From: JAGVSR01 sp963786675
GTDB taxonomy: Bacteria; Pseudomonadota; Alphaproteobacteria; Rhizobiales; Hyphomicrobiaceae
NCBI GenBank assembly: GCA_963786675.1
Contig: CAWAZY010000004.1
Coordinates: 186,001-250,000 of the forward strand
Direction of reading: 5' to 3'
Length of the DNA stretch: 64,000 nucleotides
Under the pieces are notes generated by a model that was not told the origin of the DNA, did not search any database, and saw nothing but the letters and a program-made list of their open reading frames with translations. Position numbers and translations under genes: made by a program. Shown here piece by piece: positions 29,367 through 36,758 of the stretch (position 1 is the first letter of the stretch; each line of letters opens with the position of its first letter).

Positions 29367-30399
29367 TTAGAAGATGAACACACCGTCTGCAGCCAGCGGG
29401 GCCGGGTTTTCGCCCGAGAAGCCAACGAGCTGGGCCACATCGACGAATTCCTCGCCCATCTTGACCGACAGCATTTTGCCGTTGTCGAGGGCACGCAGCT
29501 GAACCACCTCGTTCAAGCTTTCGAATTCCAAACCCTTCACGAGATCGCGAATATCGAGAACGTCGGAGGTGCGGAAATCCGTAATCGTGTCGACCCCTTG
29601 GTGGACTCCATCCACCATCACGTCCTTCATCAGATAGACGAAGGTGTCCTGCTCCAGGCCGCCAGTCAGCGTGTCGGCGCCGCTACGCCCGCGGAAAGTA
29701 TCCCGGCCGTCGCCACCGACGAATACGTTGTCCATTTGGTTGCCGGTGAAGTCATCATTAAAGGCCGTGCCAAGAACGCGCTCGAAGCTGGAAAGGGTGT
29801 CGCCGCCATCCGACTTGATGGACATACCCGCGTGCAGATCGACAATCACGCCACCCGACAATTTGCTGTAGTCCAAGGTGTCATAGCCCGAAATCACCGA
29901 ACAGATTGTCGCTGCCCAGCCCGCCGACGACCATGTCATTGCCGCTTCCCGCGACAACCGTATCGTTGCCCGCGCCGCCATCGAGAATATCGTTGCCGGA
30001 ACCGCCGAGGATGATGTCGTCACCTGCCTCGCCGAAGATCTGGTCGTTGTCGCTGTTGCCGTCGAGCGTATCATTGCCGGCGCCGCCCTTGATGTAATCG
30101 ACGCCCTTGCCACCGGAAACGGTGTCCGCCCCGTCGCCGCCGTAAATCTCATCGTCTCCGTCGCCGCCATAGATGGCGTCGTCGCCAAGGCCGCCGTAAA
30201 TGGTATCCCGGCCAGAATCGCCCCAGATGAGATCGTTCCCATCGCCGCCGGAGAGGTAATCGTTGCCGGCGCCGCCGCCGATCGTATCGGCACCTGCATT
30301 ACCGCTCAGGTAATCGTCCCCGGCCTTGCCCATCATGGTGTCCTGCAGTGTCGTGCCGATGAAGCGATCGTTACCGTTTGTACCCGTGTACGTCGCCAT
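29367..30399 (-). CDS. RTX calcium-binding protein, type I secreted (one frameshift)
   Basis: About 343 residues after correction. It starts MATYTGTNGNDRFIG with an AGGAG site, and nearly 170 residues are pure RTX nonapeptides (GGDGDDEIYGG type). At 29895-29897 a TTT run seems to hold one extra T: the first frame ends NLFGDFGL, and the next reads SGYDTLDYSKLSGGVIVDL. The C-terminus GVDTITDFRTSDVLDIRDL ending GVFIF parallels its two neighbours. It appears to be all repeat plus secretion module with no other domain. A terminator and an AT-rich upstream region suggest its own promoter. Confidence 0.85.
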
Positions 30400-30414
30400 C
30401 ATGCTCTCCTGCAA

Positions 30415-30703
30415 ACCGTGATGCTGTTCTTATCAATTCGCATTCACCTCGCAGTGAATGCACTTTGATTGATGCTCGAATTGAACTTCCGATGTTATGA
30501 TCCTAGCAAACCCGATAAAACTATGCGTTGCTTTCCCAATCGCATTTAATTCCAAACTCTCATAAAATTGCGCAGACCTTTGCAAAATGTCTCACGTCGC
30601 CACAAAGAGCGGCGCGCGCACGCGCTTTTTTATCCGATTAAAAATGTTGATTGCAGCTTCAGAAATAGCAGCGACTTTTCGTGGGAATTGATGCTTGGAA
30701 TGC
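30415..30703. promoter_or_regulatory. AT-rich upstream region of the small RTX gene
   Basis: This non-coding stretch is clearly richer in A and T than the rest of the window, with runs such as ATCCGATTAAAAATG and CTCATAAAATTG. It lies between the start of the small RTX gene and the terminator of the large one, so it should hold the small gene's promoter. AT-rich leaders of this sort are binding places for xenogeneic silencers such as MucR in this bacterial group; that link is inference only. Confidence 0.45.
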
Positions 30704-30734
30704 AAAAACCCCGCGGCGTTTCCACCGCGGGGTT
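30704..30734 (-). terminator. Rho-independent terminator after the large RTX gene
   Basis: On the minus strand a 10-bp perfect stem (30725-30734 with 30707-30716) with an eight-base loop runs into a T-rich tract (TTTTTGC). It lies about 45 bases beyond the stop of the large RTX gene and separates it from the small RTX gene. Confidence 0.85.
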
Positions 30735-30777
30735 GAGCACTTCTGGCCAGTAGCGCACCAAGCGTGCGCCATCAAAC

Positions 30778-33255
30778 TTACACGAGGATCAGGCCGCTGC
30801 TGAGCAAGTCGCCCGCCGACATGGCATCAACCGTCACGACATCGACGAACGTCTCGCCCATGCGCACCGAAATCGTTGCCCCGTTCGCGCCGTCCTTCAC
30901 GTGCACGACATCGCTGACATCATCGAACGCTTGACCCTTGACGAGCTGGCGAAGGTCGAGCCGGTCATCCTTGCCGAAGTCCGTGATCCGATCGACGCCG
31001 AGGTGGGCGCCATTGGCATCGACAACATCCTTGCCGAACCACACGAACGTGTCGCGCCCTGCGCCGCCTGTGAGCACATCGGCGCCGCCCATGCCGCGCA
31101 AAACGTCATCTCCATCGCCGCCGGCGAGTGTATTGGCGTTCTTGTCGCCCTTGATGTTGTCGTCGAACTTGGAGCCGACGACAGCCTCGATCCCCCAGAC
31201 CGTATCTTTGCCCATGCCGCTCACGGCATGCTTTGAGAGATCAACGAGCATGCCCTGGCGTGATGCCGAGAAGTCGATGGTGTCAAATCCGGAACCGCCA
31301 ATATAGCTGTCATCGCCTTCGCCCGCGACGAACAGATCGTCACCGGAATTGCCTTCGACAACATCGTTGCCCTGGCCATCCATCAGCACATCGTTACCCG
31401 TGCCGCCGAAGACCATATCGTCGCCGTCCCCGCCGTCGACAACGTCATCGCCCGAGTTACCCCAGACACTGTCATTGCCCGCGCCGCCTTCGACGTGATC
31501 GTTCCCAGCCATACCGAAAACCTGGTCATTGCCATCACCTCCGGCGATGGTGTCATGATCAGTCGAGACTTTGCCACTGGTCAATTCCTTGGACAGCAGC
31601 GCGGCATTTGTCTGCCCGATCGAGATCGTGAAGATGCTGTCGTCGAAGTCCTTGTCGCCGCCGCCCCAGAGGTCTTCAAATCCGATCTTGACGGTCCCGT
31701 CCTTGACGGAAATCTCGCCCGAAGCGTGCTTGAAATTGTCGCCGTTGAGACCACCTTCCGCACCGCCGTAGGAGTGGAAAACCGTCTGGCCGTAGGCAGA
31801 CTTGACGACGGTTTCGACGCCCTGCGCGCTGATATGTACGAGCTTGAGGTTCGCGCCGTCGCTGACATTGCCGGCCTTGCCATCGGCGCCCACGAACTTG
31901 TATGTCCCGCTCGTGTCGGACAGCAGGTTGGCCATATTCTTCTGGGCGTACCCATTGGGAACGACGAAGAAACCGAGGCGCTCGCCAGATTTCAGATCGA
32001 CGTCAACGAAGCTCGACCCCGCGATCAAATCGCCGCCGGAGCCTTTCAAAGATGCGTTGCCGAACAAAATATCGACACCATAGACCGTGCCGTCGGCGCC
32101 GATCTTGTACATGCCGAGCGCATTCTGATAGCCAGCAGTCTCGCCATTGAACGTGACACGCGCCGTCGTATCCTGTGCGATGACGAACTTGTTGAGATCC
32201 GCTGTTCCGCCCAGCGATCCGGCGCCGAACATCTGATCGTTGCCTGCGTCTCCCGACATCTCGTCGTTGCCGCTGCCGCCGAGCATGAAATCATTGCCAT
32301 CGCCACCGGACATGACGTCGGCATCACCCTTGCCGTACATGAAGTTGTCGTGCTCATCCCCGCCAAGCTTGTCGGCGCGGCTCGTGCCGATCAAGTCATC
32401 CGAGTGATCGGCTTCCTCAGCAGCAGCCTTCTCAGCGGCGGCCTTTTCAGCGGCAGCCTTCTCGGCAGCGGCCTTTTCAGCAGCAGCCTTTTCAGCGGCA
32501 GCCTTCTCGGCGGCAGCCTTCTCAGCAGCAGCCTTTTCAGCAGCAGCCTTTTCAGCGGCAGCCTTCTCGGCGGCAGCCTTCTCAGCAGCGGCTTTCTCGG
32601 CAGCAGCCTTTTCAGCTGCAGCCTTCTCGGCGGCAGCCTTCTCAGCAGCGGCCTTTTCAGCGGCGGCCTTCTCAGCAGCAGCCTTCTCAGCGGCGGCCTT
32701 CTCGGCAGCGGCCTTCTCGGCAGCGGCGGCTTTTTCCTGCGCCGCAACCCACGCGTCCGACAGCTTGAGCGAGGCGTTGTCGATCAGTCCGCCATAGCTG
32801 TCGTTGTCGGAGGCCTGCTCGCGGAATTCAATGCGATCGGTCTTGCCGGTCCCCACGACCGTGAAGCTGGCTTGCGTCCAGGCGGACTTTGACGGATCTA
32901 CCGTGCCGATTTTCTCGCCGTTCCAGAAGATTTCAATTGTATCCGAACCGGTCTTGCTGTCGGGGCGCTTCGCATAGTCGAAGCTGAACGTATATTCCGC
33001 GCCGGCCTGCGTCGCGACGTCCTGATAGATATTTGAGGCTTTGTGATCAAAGTCGAGTTCGGCGAACTTACCGCCGTCCGAGCCCTTCAAGCCGTAGAAG
33101 CCTTTGCCCCAGACTTCGATCGCGCTATCGGACTTCCATCCGCCGACGGCCTTCTGGCTGCCCCAGGTGTTGTCCTTGATTTGCGCCTGTTCGAATCCGC
33201 CATCAATCAGCAGCTCGTCACCCGCACCCACGACGGTCTCACGCTCGACACTCAT
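30778..33255 (-). CDS. Large RTX matrix protein: carbohydrate-binding-like domain, EKAAA helix, DUF4114, RTX repeats
   Basis: About 825 residues from the ATG at 33255, preceded by GGGAGC. The order is: residues 10-165, a galactose-binding-like domain (ELLIDGGFEQAQ, SAIEVWGKGFYG, GGKFAELDFDHK); about 170-280, 21 EK units spaced by alanines; an RTX block; a DUF4114 domain ending in IGFEDLWGGGDKDFDDSIF; more RTX repeats; a GFDTIDFSASRQ module; and the C-terminal GVDRITDFGKDDRLDLRQL with hydrophobic end GLILV. It looks like a calcium-folded extracellular linker protein with a sugar-binding head. It lies downstream of algD on the same strand, so polymer binding is a sensible guess. Confidence 0.88.
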   Translation of the reverse strand: MSVERETVVGAGDELLIDGGFEQAQIKDNTWGSQKAVGGWKSDSAIEVWGKGFYGLKGSDGGKFAELDFDHKASNIYQDVATQAGAEYTFSFDYAKRPDSKTGSDTIEIFWNGEKIGTVDPSKSAWTQASFTVVGTGKTDRIEFREQASDNDSYGGLIDNASLKLSDAWVAAQEKAAAAEKAAAEKAAAEKAAAEKAAAEKAAAEKAAAEKAAAEKAAAEKAAAEKAAAEKAAAEKAAAEKAAAEKAAAEKAAAEKAAAEKAAAEKAAAEKAAAEKAAAEEADHSDDLIGTSRADKLGGDEHDNFMYGKGDADVMSGGDGNDFMLGGSGNDEMSGDAGNDQMFGAGSLGGTADLNKFVIAQDTTARVTFNGETAGYQNALGMYKIGADGTVYGVDILFGNASLKGSGGDLIAGSSFVDVDLKSGERLGFFVVPNGYAQKNMANLLSDTSGTYKFVGADGKAGNVSDGANLKLVHISAQGVETVVKSAYGQTVFHSYGGAEGGLNGDNFKHASGEISVKDGTVKIGFEDLWGGGDKDFDDSIFTISIGQTNAALLSKELTSGKVSTDHDTIAGGDGNDQVFGMAGNDHVEGGAGNDSVWGNSGDDVVDGGDGDDMVFGGTGNDVLMDGQGNDVVEGNSGDDLFVAGEGDDSYIGGSGFDTIDFSASRQGMLVDLSKHAVSGMGKDTVWGIEAVVGSKFDDNIKGDKNANTLAGGDGDDVLRGMGGADVLTGGAGRDTFVWFGKDVVDANGAHLGVDRITDFGKDDRLDLRQLVKGQAFDDVSDVVHVKDGANGATISVRMGETFVDVVTVDAMSAGDLLSSGLILV
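32413..32738. repeat. 15-bp tandem repeat array coding for EKAAA units
   Basis: About 21 head-to-tail copies of a 15-base unit (plus-strand form close to TTCTCAGCGGCGGCC), with silent variation among Ala, Lys and Glu codons. Each copy encodes Glu-Lys-Ala-Ala-Ala; one copy has a fourth alanine. All copies stay in frame with the large RTX gene. Lys at i and Glu at i+4 are placed for salt bridges along a straight helix. The array is also a likely site for slippage and length change. Confidence 0.95.
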
Positions 33256-33442
33256 TGCCTGCTCCCAATGCCCGGCCATAGCTGGGCAGCATTCCAATTT
33301 TTATTGCCCGCAATACTGCATGCAATCCGATCGCAGAAAGTCTTACCGGACAGCTTGAAAGCAAGTGTGGATGCGCGATGCGAGATTTGCGTAAACATTG
33401 AATAGAAATTGAAGGACCCGGGCTAATCTCAGAAAGCACAAC

Positions 33443-33471
33443 AAAAAGCCGGCGGTTTTCACCGCCGGCTT
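33443..33471 (-). terminator. Rho-independent terminator after algD
   Basis: On the minus strand an 8-10-bp stem (33462-33471 with 33446-33455, core CCGCCGGC/GCCGGCGG) is followed by a T tract (TTTTTGT). It lies about 45 bases downstream of the algD stop and should end the alg44-alg8-algD transcript before the RTX genes. Confidence 0.85.
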
Positions 33472-33516
33472 GTCAATTTTCGCATGCTGCATTCTTGGAA
33501 TGCGGTCAACGGAGTA

Positions 33517-34944
33517 TTACCAGGCGATGCCCTGATAGGACCTGTCGTCGGGAAGCTCCTTGAACAGGCGCGCAAGGTCGAGAATTTCAACGTGCTTGGG
33601 CCGTTCCTGCACGGCCTTCCGGAATGCTTCGGTGGCGTGGCTGACAACGACGATATCGGAGTTCTCCATCAGTTCCGCGGCCGAAGCTACCGTCAACGCC
33701 TGCAGCTGATCCATCAATGCAGCCTGCGTGGGTACAGCGTGGCGAACATAATCGATCTGCCCTTGAAGGAGCGGACCAAAATCCAGGTTTGGATCGTAGG
33801 CCTTCAGGGTTTCACCTTTGGCCAGGAGATCGGCCATTAATTCCAGCGTTGGGCTTTCGCGCATGTCGTCGGTGCCGGGCTTGAAGGTAACGCCCAGGAA
33901 GCCGATGCGCTGGCCCGAGTAGGGCCGCAACAGGTCCACCGCCTGCTGGACGTGCACCTTGTTTGTAACCATGAGACTGTCGATCAGCGGAACTTGAACA
34001 CCCAGTTCGCCAGCGATGTGGGAGACCGCACGGACTTCCTTGGGCAGGCAAGAGCCGCCAAAGGCAAAGCCGGGCTTCAGATAGTAGGGCGACAGGTTGA
34101 GCTTCAGATCCTTGACGAAGATGTTCATCACATCGTGGCTGTCGATATCGAGTGCCTTGCAGAGCCGCCCGACTTCATTGCCAAAAGCCACTTTCGTCGC
34201 ATGCCAGACGTTATCGACGTACTTCACCATTTCCGCGACCTCGATGGAGGTGAAAATGACGTTCTTGTCGATCGCGCCGTAAATGGCGCTGACACATGCG
34301 GCAGCCCGCGCATCCGAGGCGCCGACGACCGTCTTGGGCGGCGCGAAGAAGTCGGCGACCGCCACGCCTTCGCGCAGGAATTCAGGATTGAAGCAGACGC
34401 CAAAATCGCGGCCGAGCTTCTTGCCCGAAGCGATTTCAACCTCGGGAACAACGACATCAAGCGTGGTTCCAGGCGGCACTGAACAGCGCAGCACCACCAC
34501 GTGATAGCTGGACTTCAAGGCGATCGCCTGCCCGATGGCGCGGCTCGCCTGGCGGACGTAGGTAAAGTCGCACCCGCCGTCCTTGGACGTCGGCGTTCCC
34601 ACGGAAAGAAATGTCACGTCGGTGTCGAGAACAGCCGCGATCAGGTTCTGGGTTGCATCAACGCGGCCTTGTCCCGCGCCTTCAGCCAGCAGGTCCGCCA
34701 GCCGGTCTTCCACGATCGGCGAGCGGCCGGCCTTGATCGCTTCGACTTTCTCGCGCGAGACATCCACGCCGACCATGCGAAAGCCGAGGTGGGCAAGGCA
34801 CGCCATCGAAACGGCGCCCACATAGCCCAGTCCGACCACGCTGATCGCCGGTTTGCCACTGTGTGCGGACACATCAATGCGCTCTGCCGGTGCCGGATTT
34901 TCGGCCACAAGCATTCCGGCTTGCGCCGGCGCAGACATGTTCAT
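33517..34944 (-). CDS. algD: GDP-mannose 6-dehydrogenase (AlgD-like)
   Basis: The 475-residue enzyme of the UDP-glucose/GDP-mannose dehydrogenase family would convert GDP-mannose to GDP-mannuronate, the building block of alginate. After a 30-residue extension come the NAD site ISVVGLGYVGAVSMACLA, NPEFLREGVAVADFF and the AlgD-like stretch LNLSPYYLKPGFAFGGSCLP, with catalytic Cys299. GDP-mannose rather than UDP-glucose is favoured by that stretch and by adjacent alg8 and alg44; biochemical proof is lacking. A GGGAG site precedes the ATG. It lies 215 bases downstream of alg8 and is followed by a terminator. Confidence 0.85.
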   Translation of the reverse strand: MNMSAPAQAGMLVAENPAPAERIDVSAHSGKPAISVVGLGYVGAVSMACLAHLGFRMVGVDVSREKVEAIKAGRSPIVEDRLADLLAEGAGQGRVDATQNLIAAVLDTDVTFLSVGTPTSKDGGCDFTYVRQASRAIGQAIALKSSYHVVVLRCSVPPGTTLDVVVPEVEIASGKKLGRDFGVCFNPEFLREGVAVADFFAPPKTVVGASDARAAACVSAIYGAIDKNVIFTSIEVAEMVKYVDNVWHATKVAFGNEVGRLCKALDIDSHDVMNIFVKDLKLNLSPYYLKPGFAFGGSCLPKEVRAVSHIAGELGVQVPLIDSLMVTNKVHVQQAVDLLRPYSGQRIGFLGVTFKPGTDDMRESPTLELMADLLAKGETLKAYDPNLDFGPLLQGQIDYVRHAVPTQAALMDQLQALTVASAAELMENSDIVVVSHATEAFRKAVQERPKHVEILDLARLFKELPDDRSYQGIAW

Positions 34945-35159
34945 GCGTGATCACTCCCACAACCCGGCATCGCCGGGATAACGCCAGACCCCTGCATGGC
35001 CGGCGCGGGCATCCGATCAACGCACGAAAAGCGCGACCCACCTGCGAACGCGCTCCGGCTACCTTGTCGAGCCGGTTGCGACCATACCGCGATGAGTATC
35101 GCTAGGAGAGTTCAAGATCGGCTGAAGGGGATCGCGCAAATTGCAAATAATGCGGAACT

Positions 35160-36755
35160 TCAGCCGAAAAACATTGTCTGGACGAAGCCGAAGGATGGGA
35201 CGACCAGCAACTTCGTGTAAACCAGCACGACGATGAAGATGCTCGTGAATGACAACACGGTCAGATACGTGGCCATCGCCTCGCGGAACGTTGCGATCCA
35301 TCCATCGCCGGCGAAGCCTTGCTTCTGGTTGCCGCGGTTGGTCCATTTCTGTTTGGCGAGCCGCCACATCATGTAGACCTTCACGCCCGCATTGAGCAGC
35401 TGGTTCACATAGAGTATCCAAATGAAGCGGAGATCGACACGGCGCGCATAGCGGAAGAGAACCATCGAAAGCGTCCCGCGCGTCACGGCGATGTAGATGC
35501 TATAAACTATGAGAAAGTCCACTCCATACTTGAGGCTGCCGGCAATGGCGAGCACGGGCGAAAAGAGCATCGTCCACATGGCGAGTTGCTGATCGACGCA
35601 GCACCACCAGATGAAGAACGGCATCCGGCGAGGTCCAAGTTCGATCGCGCGCTGACCGTTGCGCAGCATATTGCCGGACCATCGCCGCAGGTTCTCAACC
35701 ATACGGGTCCGCGCCGATCCGTCGACCACTTCAATCGTCGTACCGGCGGCATCCGGCACGTAGGTCATTTTTACGCCGAGCTTCAGCAGCGTGTACCAGG
35801 AGCTCTTGTCGTCACCGGAGAGAAACCGGAACGTGCCCCACAGCCAGTGATTCAGGTAGTCAGCTTCCTGCAGCCGGATGAATTCGTGGCTCACGATGTG
35901 CGTGGCGCGAAACACCGAGAAGCGGCCCGTCAGCGTCAGAACGCGGTTCGACAGCGCGTGGCTTTGCATGGCGAGGCGCCGCTGCGCAAAGCGCATGTCG
36001 AGCCACGACTGCATCCATTGCGGGCCCTTCACCAGAACATGCTCGTCCGTCGTCAAGGCATGGAGATCGGGGTCGGTCGCAAATAGGGGAAAGCACTTCC
36101 GGATTGCGCCCGGATGGAGCACGAAGTCGCCGTCCATGAAGATGACGATGTCGTCCTTGCCCAGGCCCTCGCGCGACATCGCCCGCAAAATGAGCGCAAT
36201 GGCAACGCGCTTTCCGGGCTGGTTCTGACGGATGATCCTGAGCGTGATATCCAGATCGTCCGCCACCAGCTTGAGATGCCGCGCAATTTTCTGCTCGTCG
36301 CTCAGTTCGCTCGAACCCAGCCAGATCGTTGCCGGGACACCAGCCTCCCGGATTTCCTCGCAAAGCGCGCGGATCACCGCCTCGGAAATTTCGCGGTGCT
36401 CGCGAAACGTCGTCATTTGGATATGGATGTGACGCGGCCGCCAGCCCGAATCCCATAATTCGGCGGCGCGGTCGCGCATCCTGGGATAGGTGAGCTTCTC
36501 GAAAATGAGGGCGCGCACGAAGTGGTTGCCCCACCACAAGTACCGCCACACGCCAAGCAGGCCGACGACGAAGACGATTTCGTCGTTATCGGGATCGAAT
36601 ATCGCGTTCGGGATCTGGGTGAGCGCGATGAAACAGATGGACCAGAATAAGAAGAGCTGGAGCTGGACCTCCGCCGACCATTTCACCCCCGGCGGCAACG
36701 GCCGCGTGGGATCCTCGATCTGCAGGCCGCCGTTCGCAAGACCAATGGCGCCCAT
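35160..36755 (-). CDS. alg8: Alg8-like mannuronan synthase (GT2 glycosyltransferase)
   Basis: A 531-residue membrane glycosyltransferase. Two N-terminal membrane segments precede the GT2 domain, and several more follow it (FLIVYSIYIAVTRGTLSMVL, YLTVLSFTSIFIVVLVYT). Catalytic elements are DIVIFMDGDFVLHPGAI, TGRFSVFRATHIVSHEF, FLSGDDKSSWYTLLKLG and VENLRRWSGNMLRNG. The GDDKS and RWSGNMLRNG strings are hallmarks of Alg8 and separate it from cellulose and hyaluronan synthases. It would polymerise mannuronate and push it across the inner membrane. It starts three bases after alg44, so the two are co-translated and probably form one complex. Confidence 0.88.
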   Translation of the reverse strand: MGAIGLANGGLQIEDPTRPLPPGVKWSAEVQLQLFLFWSICFIALTQIPNAIFDPDNDEIVFVVGLLGVWRYLWWGNHFVRALIFEKLTYPRMRDRAAELWDSGWRPRHIHIQMTTFREHREISEAVIRALCEEIREAGVPATIWLGSSELSDEQKIARHLKLVADDLDITLRIIRQNQPGKRVAIALILRAMSREGLGKDDIVIFMDGDFVLHPGAIRKCFPLFATDPDLHALTTDEHVLVKGPQWMQSWLDMRFAQRRLAMQSHALSNRVLTLTGRFSVFRATHIVSHEFIRLQEADYLNHWLWGTFRFLSGDDKSSWYTLLKLGVKMTYVPDAAGTTIEVVDGSARTRMVENLRRWSGNMLRNGQRAIELGPRRMPFFIWWCCVDQQLAMWTMLFSPVLAIAGSLKYGVDFLIVYSIYIAVTRGTLSMVLFRYARRVDLRFIWILYVNQLLNAGVKVYMMWRLAKQKWTNRGNQKQGFAGDGWIATFREAMATYLTVLSFTSIFIVVLVYTKLLVVPSFGFVQTMFFG

Positions 36756-36758
36756 GCT

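Noticed and set aside
31495..32892. 465-codon plus-strand open frame with a Ser/Leu/Gly repeat
   Set aside because: It is the reverse reading of the RTX gene and its EKAAA repeats; the repeat pattern simply mirrors the 15-bp array.
26840..33255. RTX repeats as CRISPR-like or mobile repeat arrays
   Set aside because: The repeats are in-frame GGxGxDx(L/I/F)x coding units with no constant spacer pattern and no cas genes.
26840..33255. RTX proteins as AlgE-type mannuronan C5-epimerases
   Set aside because: No right-handed beta-helix A-module or epimerase catalytic motif is seen; non-RTX parts are Ig-like, galactose-binding-like and DUF4114.
35160..36755. Cellulose or hyaluronan synthase as identity of the GT2 gene
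   Set aside because: The GDDKS and RWSGNMLRNG strings and the adjacent Alg44 and AlgD homologues fit Alg8; no BcsB, BcsC or NodC-like partner is present.
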